The notes below the pieces were generated by a model, which saw nothing but the letters and a program-made list of their open reading frames with translations, was not told the origin of the DNA and ran no database searches. This document shows positions 36,474 to 44,576 of a stretch of DNA of 55,761 bases, in pieces (position 1 is the stretch's first letter; the number at the start of each line of letters is the position of its first letter). Source of the stretch: Halomonas sp. (GTDB taxonomy: Bacteria; Pseudomonadota; Gammaproteobacteria; Pseudomonadales; Halomonadaceae); NCBI RefSeq assembly GCF_017515565.1, contig NZ_JAFWFN010000028.1:1-55761 (forward strand), written 5' to 3'. Both the position numbers and the translations under genes were made by a program.

Positions 36474-37058
36474 TCAGGCGGCTTGCTCCGGTGGGCTGGT
36501 GGCCGCTCCAGCGTTACGTGCCTGATTCATTTGACTCTGCTCTAAGGCCGCTTCCAGCTTAGCTTCCAGCAGGTATTGTCGCGCTTGGGCAGCGACCTGA
36601 TAATCTTTAGGTGAGGGGTCGGCAGGCGCTAAGGCCGCGGCGATCACCGTTTGCATTTTTTCCACCGTCGCTTGTGGGTCGCCAGGAACCGGGCCGTAGT
36701 CAATGGGTACTTCGCCGGCAACCGCGTAGCGCTTGCCATCAGGGCCTACCTCATACTCGTAGGAGGCGCCGCCGGTATAGGGGCCGCCCGCTATCTGGTG
36801 GGCCATTTCATGCTGGCGCACCGCCCGGTCAGTCTGCTTTAGCTGCTCTAAATACTGGATTTCCTCAGGCGCTAGCGGGGTGCCGTCCGCCCGGGTAGGG
36901 CCTGTTACTTCACTAGCGTGCTGATCATCATCTTCGCTCACCTGCGTAGCATCGTCGGTTTGAGCGCGGCGCTGTGCTTCTTCGGCGATAGCGGGCGACG
37001 CTGAGGTGCTGACCGCTATGGGCGAAGCAATAAACGCACTCATTAAAGAGAGTTCCAT
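36474..37058 (-). CDS. putative metalloprotease, CJM1_0395/SprA-related family
   Basis: A 194-aa protein with a HEMAH zinc-protease motif in VRQHEMAHQIAGGPYTGGASYEYEVGPDG and the following YAVAGEVPIDYGPVPGDP, which together define the SprA-related family. Upstream is a charged, presumably disordered region (EEAQRRAQTDDATQ), and the C-terminal part is helical, Ala/Gln-rich. There is no clear classical signal peptide. Substrate unknown. Confidence 0.85.
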   Translation of the reverse strand: MELSLMSAFIASPIAVSTSASPAIAEEAQRRAQTDDATQVSEDDDQHASEVTGPTRADGTPLAPEEIQYLEQLKQTDRAVRQHEMAHQIAGGPYTGGASYEYEVGPDGKRYAVAGEVPIDYGPVPGDPQATVEKMQTVIAAALAPADPSPKDYQVAAQARQYLLEAKLEAALEQSQMNQARNAGAATSPPEQAA

Positions 37059-37181
37059 AAGCAGTTACCGGCGTATAAGTGGTTACAGATAGTATTGAGT
37101 ATCAGCGAGCCAGCCCTGGTACGCAAATATGGCGTTCTGTTTTCCTTGGCATTCGCCTGCTTTGGGAGTCGCCAGCGGGCG

Positions 37182-37237
37182 TAAGTGCTGTCTCTTAAGT
37201 ACTTCTCTTAAGTACTGTCTCGTAAGTGCTGTCCTCT
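37182..37237. repeat. tandem ~14-bp repeats
   Basis: Four imperfect copies of TAAGTRCTGTCTCT run head to tail at 37182, 37196, 37209 and 37223. A degraded fifth (TTAGTACCGCTCTA) follows and a partial AAGTGCTAC at 37270. They lie in the promoter region of the DUF2835 gene; copies include the palindrome AAGTACTT. Confidence 0.7.
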
Positions 37238-37295
37238 TTAGTACCGCTCTATTATTATCTTCTCAATATTAAGTGCTACTTTTTTAAGAGTGTTT

Positions 37296-37523
37296 ATGCC
37301 TGCCATTGATGTGGTTATCCATCTCTCCGAGAGTGAATGCCTAGCGCACTATGAAGGTCGCTACGCCAATGTGCGTACCCGTAGCGTGGATGGCCGCTGG
37401 GTGGTTTTTCCTGCCGAAGCGCTGCGCCGCGTTGTGACCAGAGAGGGGGTTCAGGGTATTTTTCGGCTTGAGTTTTCTGATCAGGGCCGCTTTGTTAGCA
37501 TCCAGCCGCTCTCAAGGCGTTGA
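37296..37523 (+). CDS. DUF2835 family protein
   Basis: A 75-aa protein of the DUF2835 family. It shows the usual short layout: an initial strand (VVIHLSESECLAHYEGRYANV), the conserved RSVDGRWVVFPAEALRRVVTREGVQGIF and a final FRLEFSDQGRFVSIQPL. Function unknown. ATG 37296 is preceded by AAGAG at five bases, better than the overlapping GTG 37290. Tandem repeats lie directly upstream. Confidence 0.85.
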   Translation: MPAIDVVIHLSESECLAHYEGRYANVRTRSVDGRWVVFPAEALRRVVTREGVQGIFRLEFSDQGRFVSIQPLSRR

Positions 37524-37564
37524 GCGCTTGATCAGTGCTCACATGGCATCAACATTGCATGTAT

Positions 37565-37579
37565 ACTTGCAGTGCAAGT
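37565..37579. promoter_or_regulatory. 15-bp palindrome upstream of the ABM-domain gene
   Basis: ACTTGCA-G-TGCAAGT is a perfect inverted repeat overlapping a TATACT that could be a -10 element (37562-37567). The arrangement looks like a repressor operator for the gene starting at 37653; the regulator is not identified. Confidence 0.5.
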
Positions 37580-37652
37580 AACGGGCTTACCCGCCCACTA
37601 GTAAACAGCCTGCTTACCCGGCAACGGCTGTAGCGTCTTTAGGAGATATACC

Positions 37653-38231
37653 ATGTCTGCCTCACCTGTCACCTTAATGGTGGCCCGCCGCGTGGCGAAT
37701 GGCCGCTATCAAGATTTTAACCGTTGGTTAAATGAAGGTCGTGAACTAGCGGCTGACTTTCCGGGATACCTGGGGTCAGGCGTATTGGCACCGCCAAAAG
37801 ATGACGACGAGTATCAAATTATTTTTCGCTTTAGCAGCAGCGACACGCTAAACGCCTGGGAGCACTCCGCTTCACGCCACGCCTGGCTTGCCCGTGGAAA
37901 AGACCTGTATGAGGCCCCTCATGAGCATCGCGCGACGGGTCTTGATGCTTGGTTTCAGGTTAACCCAGGGGTTACGCCACCGCGCTGGAAACAAGCAGTG
38001 GCCGTTTGGTTAGCGTTTTTCCCTGTTTCCCTAATGTTTCAGTGGCTACTTGGGGGCGCCATCGCGGATTGGGCGTTAGTTCCCCGGGTAGTTGTCAGCA
38101 CGCTAATGCTTACCCCGGTTATGGTGTTTGTTTTTATACCGCTTTCGATGCGTTTATTAGCCCCCTGGTTGCAGGGTAAGTGGTCGTTGGTTGACCTTTT
38201 AGCGAAGTGGCGGCATGGGCAAAAAGTATAG
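37653..38231 (+). CDS. antibiotic biosynthesis monooxygenase (ABM)-domain membrane protein
   Basis: A 192-aa protein: an ABM-type ferredoxin-like domain at residues ~5-100 (VTLMVARRVANGRYQDFNRW, FPGYLGSGVLAPP, IFRFSSSDTLNAWEHSASRHAWL) joined to two membrane helices (~117-140 and ~148-172) and a basic C-terminal end. This fused form occurs in many proteobacteria; the reaction is unknown. Strong ribosome site (TAGGAGATAT before ATG). A perfect palindrome upstream suggests control by a local repressor. Confidence 0.85.
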   Translation: MSASPVTLMVARRVANGRYQDFNRWLNEGRELAADFPGYLGSGVLAPPKDDDEYQIIFRFSSSDTLNAWEHSASRHAWLARGKDLYEAPHEHRATGLDAWFQVNPGVTPPRWKQAVAVWLAFFPVSLMFQWLLGGAIADWALVPRVVVSTLMLTPVMVFVFIPLSMRLLAPWLQGKWSLVDLLAKWRHGQKV

Positions 38232-38393
38232 GCTAGTAGGTAGGGTAAGTAGCCAATAGTAGTGCTCTATTTGCACTAACATCGTGCAATTAATTACTTT
38301 TGGTTAAAAAAGTAAGCTTTGCTTACTACTTCCATGGGGTTCAACGCTGCGAGAGTGCTACGCTGTATAAGCTTGCAGTAAAAGGATAGCTGG

Positions 38394-38412
38394 CGCTGGC
38401 TCTTTGCCAGCG
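38394..38412 (+). other. hairpin in the leader of the GST gene
   Basis: CGCTGGC (38394-38400), loop TCTTT, GCCAGCG (38406-38412), 25 bases before the GST start codon. A second perfect stem, AGTAAGC-TTT-GCTTACT, lies at 38311-38327. Their role is unknown. Confidence 0.45.
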
Positions 38413-38437
38413 TGACCAGTCGCCCCATGGAGTGTTT

Positions 38438-39109
38438 ATGATTCACGTTCATCACCTGGAAAAGTCCCGTTCCCACCGAATCTTATGGCTCCTTGAATTA
38501 CTAGGTGTTGAGTACGAAATTCAGATTTATCAGCGTGATAGTAAAACGCAACTGGCGCCAGATGCGCTGAAAAAAATCCACCCGCTAGGTAAGTCTCCCG
38601 TTATTACCGATGGCGAATTAACCGTCGCTGAGTCTGGCGCTATTATTGATTACCTTGTCAGTCGTTATGGTGAAGGGCGCCTGCAGCCAGCGGAGGCTGA
38701 GATTAACGACTGGGTAGATTATCGCTACTGGTTACACTATGCCGAAGGCTCATTGATGCCCCTGTTGGTGATGGGCCTGGTGTTTAATCAAATCCCCAAA
38801 CAGTCGCCATGGTTCATTAAGCCCCTGGCTAAAGGAATTAGTTCGACCGTGCGCCAGCGTTTTATTCAGCCACAAATGAAACTGCATTTAGACGTTATCA
38901 ATAAGCACCTGGGTTCAAAGGGAAGCTTCGCCGGAAGTTGGCCAAGTGGGGCTGACGTACAAATGAGTTTTCCGCTTCAAGCCGTGGCGGCTACCCAGTC
39001 ACTGGAAAAATACCCGCACATTGCCGCGTTTGTAGCGCGTATCGAAAATGATGCTGCTTGGCAGCGAGTAGTCGTGCGGGCAGGCCCGCTCACCATGCCC
39101 GGTGAGTAG
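38438..39109 (+). CDS. glutathione S-transferase
   Basis: A 223-aa cytoplasmic GST. The N-terminal thioredoxin-like part (IHVHHLEKSRSHRILWLLELLGVEYEI; HPLGKSPVITDGELTVAESGAIIDYLVSRYG) has the cis-Pro (SPVI) and ESGAI glutathione-binding motif. The C-terminal domain is all helical (WVDYRYWLHYAEGSLMPLL). ATG 38438 is five bases after GGAG; GTG at 38432 overlaps this site. Separated by five bases from the next gene, so possibly co-transcribed with the c-di-GMP sensor. Confidence 0.92.
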   Translation: MIHVHHLEKSRSHRILWLLELLGVEYEIQIYQRDSKTQLAPDALKKIHPLGKSPVITDGELTVAESGAIIDYLVSRYGEGRLQPAEAEINDWVDYRYWLHYAEGSLMPLLVMGLVFNQIPKQSPWFIKPLAKGISSTVRQRFIQPQMKLHLDVINKHLGSKGSFAGSWPSGADVQMSFPLQAVAATQSLEKYPHIAAFVARIENDAAWQRVVVRAGPLTMPGE

Positions 39110-39114
39110 GACCG

Positions 39115-41706
39115 ATGATCTCGCTCGCGCGAAAACCACTCGGCGTCCGCTTTTCGCCCTTCCGCTGGTTCACCGGCGTTATGCTGGTAGGCATGTGGCT
39201 ATGGGCCCCTTCAACCTTGGCGAGTGAAGCTCTCCTTGTTGGGGTCTACCACAATCCGCCGAAGTTATTTGCTGATAACCAAGGTCAGCTGCGCGGTGTA
39301 CTGGGTGAGCTGCTAGAAGCGATTGCTGAAGAGGAGCAGTGGCATTTAGAGAGCCTTAGCTGTGAATTTTCATACTGCCTAACACTGCTAGAGCGGGGCG
39401 AGATTGACCTGCTGCCTGATGTCGCTTGGAGTGAAGAGCGCGCCCAGCGCTTTGCTTTCCATAACGAACCGGTGCTGCATAGCTGGTCACAGCTCTACCA
39501 GCGTGAAGATATGAACGTTGAGGCGATCCTGGATCTGGCCCAAATGCGCGTGGCGGTAGTTGAAGATGCTATACAACAACGTTATTTAGCCGCCGTTACC
39601 GAGCGCTTTAATGTGCCGGTAACGTGGGTGTTGGTTAACGATCTTTCAAAAGGCTTCGAGGCCGTTGCTGGCGGCGAGGCTGATCTTGTGGCGTCCAATC
39701 ATCTGTATGGTGACTGGCGCGCTCAAGAGTATGGCCTGCGGGAAACGCCGGTTATTTTCCAACCGACACGGCTATTTTACGCCGCCTCTCATCAGCTCTC
39801 CAGTGACGTATTGGATCGCATAGATTCAGTGCTGAGAGACTGGAAGCAGGATAGTAATTCTGTCTATTTTGATACATTACGTGCTTGGCGCGTTTCCACT
39901 CCGCCTTCCCCTTTGGTACCAACCTGGCTGTGGTGGGGGGTTGGCCTGCTTACGCTTTTCCTGGTGTTGGCTTTAGGCTGCAATGTGCTGCTAAAGCGTC
40001 GGGTAGTGGCTAACCGTGAGCAGCTCGTTACCCATGAAGCGCTATTGGCGACTATTCTGGATAGCGTCGATGCGCATATTTATATCAAGTCACCCTCCTT
40101 GAAGTACCGCTTCGTTAACCGGCAAATTAGCGAGCTGTTTGGCTTGCCTGCTGAGAAAATTATTGGCCAGTGCGACGAGGCTTTTTTTGATGCAGCAAGC
40201 GCCGCAGAAATGCATCAAGTTGACCGTCAGGTATTAGCGTCGGGCAAAAAAACGACGCTGGAAGAGCACAGCTTGCTCAAGGGTGAAGAGCGAGTGCGTA
40301 CTTTCTTATCCATAAAAATGCCTCTTGTGATGCGCAAAGGGGAGGCGCCTTGCTTATGCGGTATTTCAACCGAGCTCACGGAATACCTGGAGATGCAGTC
40401 GCGCACCCATCATTTGGCCTTTTATGATGCTTTGACGGGGTTGCCAAATCGGCGCCTCTTGATGGATTCATTAGCGTTAGTGACTGAGCAAGAGGATGAC
40501 GTGTCGACGTTCAGTGCAGTGCTGATTATTGACCTTGATAACTTCCGGCTGATCAATGATATCCAGGGTCATGAGAGCGGCGATCAGCTGTTGATTAACG
40601 TTGCGGTGCAACTGCAGGAGTCGCTTTATAAAGCCATCCAGGAAGCGACCGTCGCGCGGGTAAGTAGCGATGAGTTTGTCGTGCTGTTAAATGCGCTGGG
40701 CGAACAACCAGAGATGGCTGCGGTGAGCGCTGAGCGCGTCGCGTGCCAACTGCTTGAAGCTGTTTCCCAACTGCACAATGACCGGGCGCTGCCGGTTAGT
40801 GCAAGCATTGGTATTACGCTATTTAAAGGGACAGAGCACAGTATGAATAGCGTATTACAGCAGGCGGATATAGCGCTTCAACAGGCCAAAGCAGCGGGCG
40901 GCAATAAGCTCTGTTTCTTTAATCGGGATATGCAAACCAACGTACTGGAACGCGCCAGTTTAGAAGGTGATCTGCATCAAGCGTTGGCGCGGAACGAGTT
41001 GGCGCTTCACTATCAGGTGCAGGTGGACCACCGCAGCGTGACGGTCGGGGTAGAAGCGCTGCTTCGCTGGCACCATCCGCAGCGCGGCTGGGTATCTCCC
41101 GCTACCTTTATCCCTTTGGCCGAAGAGAATGGCTTAATTGTGCCGATTGGCTACTGGGTACTTAAATCTGCCTGCGAGCAACTGGCTAAGTGGGCCGCCC
41201 AGCCCGCCTATTCATCGTTGTCGATTTCGGTCAATGTCAGCTCGGTGCAATTTCAACAGCCCGAGTTTGTGCGGGATTTAGAGGGGCTGTTAGCTGAGAC
41301 TCAGGCGCCGCCAAACCGTTTGGTACTGGAAGTAACCGAGAGCCTGCTAATGCGGGAGCCGACCAGGGTGCGCAACACCATGCTTAAACTGCGTGCTCAG
41401 GGCATACGCTTTGCGCTGGATGACTTTGGCACGGGCTACTCGTCGTTGAGTTACTTAAAGCGCTTGCCACTTGATGAACTCAAAATCGACCAGTCGTTTA
41501 TTCGTGAGCTGCTGACCGACAAAACCGATGCTGCGATTGTCGATACGACAATTCTGCTAGCAGCAAGCCTGGGGTTAACCGTGGTGGCTGAAGGGGTCGA
41601 GAAGAAAGAGCAGTTGGAATGGCTGCGGGGGCATGGGTGTTACCGCTACCAGGGGTACCTGCTGGGCAGGCCAACGCCAATCGAGTATTTATTTGAAGCT
41701 TACTAA
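39115..41706 (+). CDS. periplasmic-binding-domain PAS-GGDEF-EAL sensor, probable c-di-GMP phosphodiesterase
   Basis: An 863-aa inner-membrane protein. A signal/anchor (~15-37) is followed by a family-3 solute-binding domain in the periplasm (~40-260; VGVYHNPPKLFADNQGQLRGV, GEIDLLPDVAWSEERAQRF), one helix (~267-292), PAS (~305-430), GGDEF-like (~440-600) and EAL (~615-860). The cyclase site is degenerate (SSDEF, 517-521). The EAL half is complete: EALLRW (647-649), NVSSVQF, EVTESLL, DDFGTGYSSL, KIDQSF, AEGVEK. It therefore probably degrades c-di-GMP when its periplasmic domain binds an amino-acid-like ligand. The signal molecule is unknown. Confidence 0.92.
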   Translation: MISLARKPLGVRFSPFRWFTGVMLVGMWLWAPSTLASEALLVGVYHNPPKLFADNQGQLRGVLGELLEAIAEEEQWHLESLSCEFSYCLTLLERGEIDLLPDVAWSEERAQRFAFHNEPVLHSWSQLYQREDMNVEAILDLAQMRVAVVEDAIQQRYLAAVTERFNVPVTWVLVNDLSKGFEAVAGGEADLVASNHLYGDWRAQEYGLRETPVIFQPTRLFYAASHQLSSDVLDRIDSVLRDWKQDSNSVYFDTLRAWRVSTPPSPLVPTWLWWGVGLLTLFLVLALGCNVLLKRRVVANREQLVTHEALLATILDSVDAHIYIKSPSLKYRFVNRQISELFGLPAEKIIGQCDEAFFDAASAAEMHQVDRQVLASGKKTTLEEHSLLKGEERVRTFLSIKMPLVMRKGEAPCLCGISTELTEYLEMQSRTHHLAFYDALTGLPNRRLLMDSLALVTEQEDDVSTFSAVLIIDLDNFRLINDIQGHESGDQLLINVAVQLQESLYKAIQEATVARVSSDEFVVLLNALGEQPEMAAVSAERVACQLLEAVSQLHNDRALPVSASIGITLFKGTEHSMNSVLQQADIALQQAKAAGGNKLCFFNRDMQTNVLERASLEGDLHQALARNELALHYQVQVDHRSVTVGVEALLRWHHPQRGWVSPATFIPLAEENGLIVPIGYWVLKSACEQLAKWAAQPAYSSLSISVNVSSVQFQQPEFVRDLEGLLAETQAPPNRLVLEVTESLLMREPTRVRNTMLKLRAQGIRFALDDFGTGYSSLSYLKRLPLDELKIDQSFIRELLTDKTDAAIVDTTILLAASLGLTVVAEGVEKKEQLEWLRGHGCYRYQGYLLGRPTPIEYLFEAY

Positions 41707-41755
41707 AAAGCCCGCGTAGCGCTTGTGGGCGCTTGACGCGGGCATTAGGTTTTAT
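41705..41755. terminator. bidirectional terminator between the EAL sensor and nhaD
   Basis: GCCCGCG (41710-41716) pairs with CGCGGGC (41737-41743), with an inner AGCGC/GCGCT stem. AAAAA lies to the left and a T-rich end (TTAGGTTTTA) to the right. It serves both convergent genes. Confidence 0.78.
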
Positions 41756-41767
41756 GGTGGTTATTTA

Positions 41768-43246
41768 TTAATTAAAGACAGTAAAGCTGTCGGCGTTAAG
41801 CCACAGATGCACGATGATACTGGCGACGTAACCGAAAAAAATAACCGGTGCCCATCGTAGGTGGCCCATAAAGGTGTAAGCGCCGCGGGCTTGGCCCATA
41901 ACGGCCACTCCTGCTGCTGAGCCAATAGAGAGTAAGCTGCCGCCTACGCCTGCGGTTAACGTGATCAATAGCCAGTGGCCGTGGGACATTTCTGGCTGCA
42001 TGGTGAGTACGGCAAACATCACCGGTATGTTATCCACCACCGCCGATACGATCCCCAGCACAATATTTGCCCAGGTAGCGTTCCAACCTGTGTAAAGCGC
42101 TTCGGAAAGCAGCCCAAGGTAGCCCATGAAGCCAAGGCCACCCACGCACATCACCACCCCGTAGAAGAACAGCAGTGTGTCCCACTCGGCCCGCGCCACG
42201 CGGTTAAACACATCAAACGGCACTACGCTGCCTAGCTGCTCAAGCTTTTTGTTGTCTCCGCGGCGGCTATAGCGTTCACGCTTGCGCTCCAGCGAGCGGG
42301 GTAGCGTGCGGCGCAAGTAATAGCCAAAGAACTGCAGATAGCCAAGCCCAGTCATCATGCCGAGTACCGGCGGGAGATGCAGCAGCGTATGGCACAACAC
42401 AGCGGTGGTAATCGTCAGCAGGAAAAGCGCGATAATGCGCCGTGCGCCGCGCTTTAGCCATACATCCTCATAAACGCTGCTGGGTTTCTGATCCTTGATA
42501 AAGATGCTCATGATGACGGCTGGAATCAGGAAGTTAACCAAAGAGGGCAGGAACAGGATGAAAAATTCCTGAAACTGAATAAGCCCCGCTTGCCAGACCA
42601 TCAGCGTGGTGATATCGCCGAATGGGCTAAAGGCCCCGCCGGCATTGACGGCCACCACAACGTTAATACAGGCGAGATTAATAAAGCGCTTATCACCTTC
42701 AGCAACTTTGGTGATGACAGCGCACATGAGTAGCGCCGTGGTTAGGTTATCGGCAATGGGAGATAGCACAAAGGCGAGGCCACCCGTTAGCCAGAACAGC
42801 TGGCGGTAGCTAAAGCCTTTACGCAGCATCCATGAGCGCAGCGCATCGAATACCCGGCGCTCTTCCATGGCGTTGATATAGGTCATTGCGACTAGCAGGA
42901 ACAGCATTAGCTCGGTGAACTCCAAAAGGGTTACACGGAACGCGTGTTCTGACGTTTCCGACATACCATTTTGGACGTACACCCAGCCAATGAGTCCCCA
43001 AATGATACCGGCCGCCACCAGCACAGGCTTGGACTTGCGCATGTGGATTTTCTCTTCAGCCATGACTAACGCGTAGGCCAAAACGAAAACTGCTACTGCA
43101 AAGAAGCCGATAACAGACGTGGTTAAATCAATGTCTCCGGTGACGGCAAAAGCCGCAGGGCTTATACCGAGTAGTAAAGCTGCAAACAGAAAAAGCCAGC
43201 GACGAGAAACTCGCGGCTGGCTGGGGTCTTGCTGCAACATCAACAT
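41768..43246 (-). CDS. nhaD: Na+/H+ antiporter NhaD
   Basis: A 492-aa inner-membrane antiporter of the NhaD/ArsB-like ion transporter superfamily with about 12 helices. Conserved elements include FTELMLFLLVAMTYINAMEERRVFDAL, SPIADNLTTALLM, NAGGAFSPFGDITTLMVWQ and DNIPVMFAVLTM. NhaD exports Na+ (and Li+) in exchange for protons and is typical of halophilic and alkaliphilic bacteria such as Vibrio and Halomonas. A 21-base perfect palindrome at 43309-43329 lies about 63 bases upstream. Monocistronic. Confidence 0.95.
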   Translation of the reverse strand: MLMLQQDPSQPRVSRRWLFLFAALLLGISPAAFAVTGDIDLTTSVIGFFAVAVFVLAYALVMAEEKIHMRKSKPVLVAAGIIWGLIGWVYVQNGMSETSEHAFRVTLLEFTELMLFLLVAMTYINAMEERRVFDALRSWMLRKGFSYRQLFWLTGGLAFVLSPIADNLTTALLMCAVITKVAEGDKRFINLACINVVVAVNAGGAFSPFGDITTLMVWQAGLIQFQEFFILFLPSLVNFLIPAVIMSIFIKDQKPSSVYEDVWLKRGARRIIALFLLTITTAVLCHTLLHLPPVLGMMTGLGYLQFFGYYLRRTLPRSLERKRERYSRRGDNKKLEQLGSVVPFDVFNRVARAEWDTLLFFYGVVMCVGGLGFMGYLGLLSEALYTGWNATWANIVLGIVSAVVDNIPVMFAVLTMQPEMSHGHWLLITLTAGVGGSLLSIGSAAGVAVMGQARGAYTFMGHLRWAPVIFFGYVASIIVHLWLNADSFTVFN

Positions 43247-43308
43247 GATGGGTTTTATCCTAATAAAGATTAGAAGGGGAGGGGGTTAATCGCGGCTAGT
43301 TTATCAAT

Positions 43309-43329
43309 CCGTATTGCATTGCAATACGG
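43309..43329. promoter_or_regulatory. perfect palindrome upstream of nhaD
   Basis: CCGTATTGC-ATT-GCAATACGG: two 9-base arms, three-base centre, in an otherwise AT-rich intergenic region. Either an operator for an unidentified regulator of nhaD or a stem in its 5' leader. Confidence 0.6.
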
Positions 43330-43465
43330 AATAAAAACGAATGAAAACCGCTAATAAGGCAGGTATTACGTCTTTTTTTAGAAACTAATTATTTTGCTAA
43401 TGAAAAACATAAGATTTTGTTGAAATAGCTATCGCTGTTATTGCCCGCTACTAGCTACCTACCTA

Positions 43466-44434
43466 CTAATTACGGCGACTATACTCATGCTCTCTGTGAA
43501 GCAGCGCATCCAGTTCATTGCATATGAAGCGTGGCTCGATCCACTGGGCGAGATGTGCGTTGACATAGTGAAGAAAGCGCTGGGCAGACTGTGGGAGCCG
43601 CTGGTCATTGCGGACAATCATCTGCCAGTGGCTTTCAATGGGTAAGCCTTCTACCGGAAGAATTGATATCTCGGGATGCTCGCTGGGCAGCACATGCTCT
43701 GATAACACCGCGACTCCCATACGCGCCGCCACGCCAACGCGAATCGCTTCATTGCTGGCCATTTGCAGGGTTTTTTTCATGGTTAGCCCATGCTCTTGTA
43801 GCCAGCTTTCTAACAGCATGCGCGTGGCTGACCCCGGTTCGCGGAGCAATAAGCGCTCATTGAGCAGCTGCTCCATGGTAATCGATGAGTGCTGTGTAAG
43901 AGGGTGGCCAGCGGCAGCGATGGCCACCAGCGGGTTGCGCATAAAGCGTGCTGCCACGGCATGGGCAAGAGCAGGCGGATGGCTAAATACATAAAGGTCG
44001 TCTTCTTGGCGCTCAAAGCGTGCCAACACTTGGCGGCGGTTGCCAATATGTACCGTTACGTCCACGTCAGGAAACGCCTGGCTAAACGGCCCAAGTAAGC
44101 GCGGCAACACATATTGGGCGGTATTCACCAGGGCAATGCTAAAGCGGCCCTTGCTGCCTTGCTGAAACTCACTGAGCTGATCTGCAAAGTCATCAAAACG
44201 GCCTAATACATCCCGGCTCGCTTGATAAAGCGCCTGCCCGGTGGCTGTCATGGTAAGCCCTTGTAGATGGTGCTCCAGTAATGGGCTACCAACTGCCTCG
44301 CTTAGCCGCTTTAGCTGTTGGGATACCGTTGGCTGGGTGAGGTGCAGCTGTCTTGCGGCTTCGCTGATCGATCCACAGCGCACGACGGTGACATAGACCT
44401 GAAGCAATCTAAATGTCAGGTGGCGAATGTTCAT
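43466..44434 (-). CDS. LysR-family regulator (CbbR/CmpR-like)
   Basis: A 322-aa LysR regulator: winged HTH GSISEAARQLHLTQPTVSQQLKRL at residues ~20-43, then a periplasmic-binding-like effector domain (~95-300). The effector region (RFSIALVNTAQYVLPRLLGPF, HIGNRRQVLARFERQEDDL) resembles CbbR/CmpR/CysB-like carbon-metabolism regulators. It is divergently transcribed from an SbtA-type bicarbonate transporter, which it very likely controls. The C-terminal ~25 residues (REHEYSRRN) extend beyond the usual end. Confidence 0.92.
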   Translation of the reverse strand: MNIRHLTFRLLQVYVTVVRCGSISEAARQLHLTQPTVSQQLKRLSEAVGSPLLEHHLQGLTMTATGQALYQASRDVLGRFDDFADQLSEFQQGSKGRFSIALVNTAQYVLPRLLGPFSQAFPDVDVTVHIGNRRQVLARFERQEDDLYVFSHPPALAHAVAARFMRNPLVAIAAAGHPLTQHSSITMEQLLNERLLLREPGSATRMLLESWLQEHGLTMKKTLQMASNEAIRVGVAARMGVAVLSEHVLPSEHPEISILPVEGLPIESHWQMIVRNDQRLPQSAQRFLHYVNAHLAQWIEPRFICNELDALLHREHEYSRRN

Positions 44435-44478
44435 TGCTTTAGGCTCTCCTGAAGTACCCTTTCGTTACGCCAGCTAGT

Positions 44479-44494
44479 ATAGATGATTATCTAT
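44479..44494. promoter_or_regulatory. candidate LysR operator between regulator and sbtA-like gene
   Basis: ATAGAT-GATT-ATCTAT is an interrupted palindrome in the 142-base divergent intergenic region. Its dyad fits the T-N11-A rule for LysR sites. It is closer to the regulator start (45 bases) than to the transporter (82 bases). Confidence 0.5.
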
Positions 44495-44576
44495 GGCTAT
44501 CTTTCAAGTTATTATTAGTTGTCACCCGTAAATCCCCGCAAAATGCAGCCTCTTTTAACCCTGCGGAGCGTCGGCG

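Noticed and set aside
39115-41706. Diguanylate cyclase activity of the binding-domain protein
   Set aside because: The signature is SSDEF rather than GGDEF; loss of both glycines makes cyclase activity unlikely.
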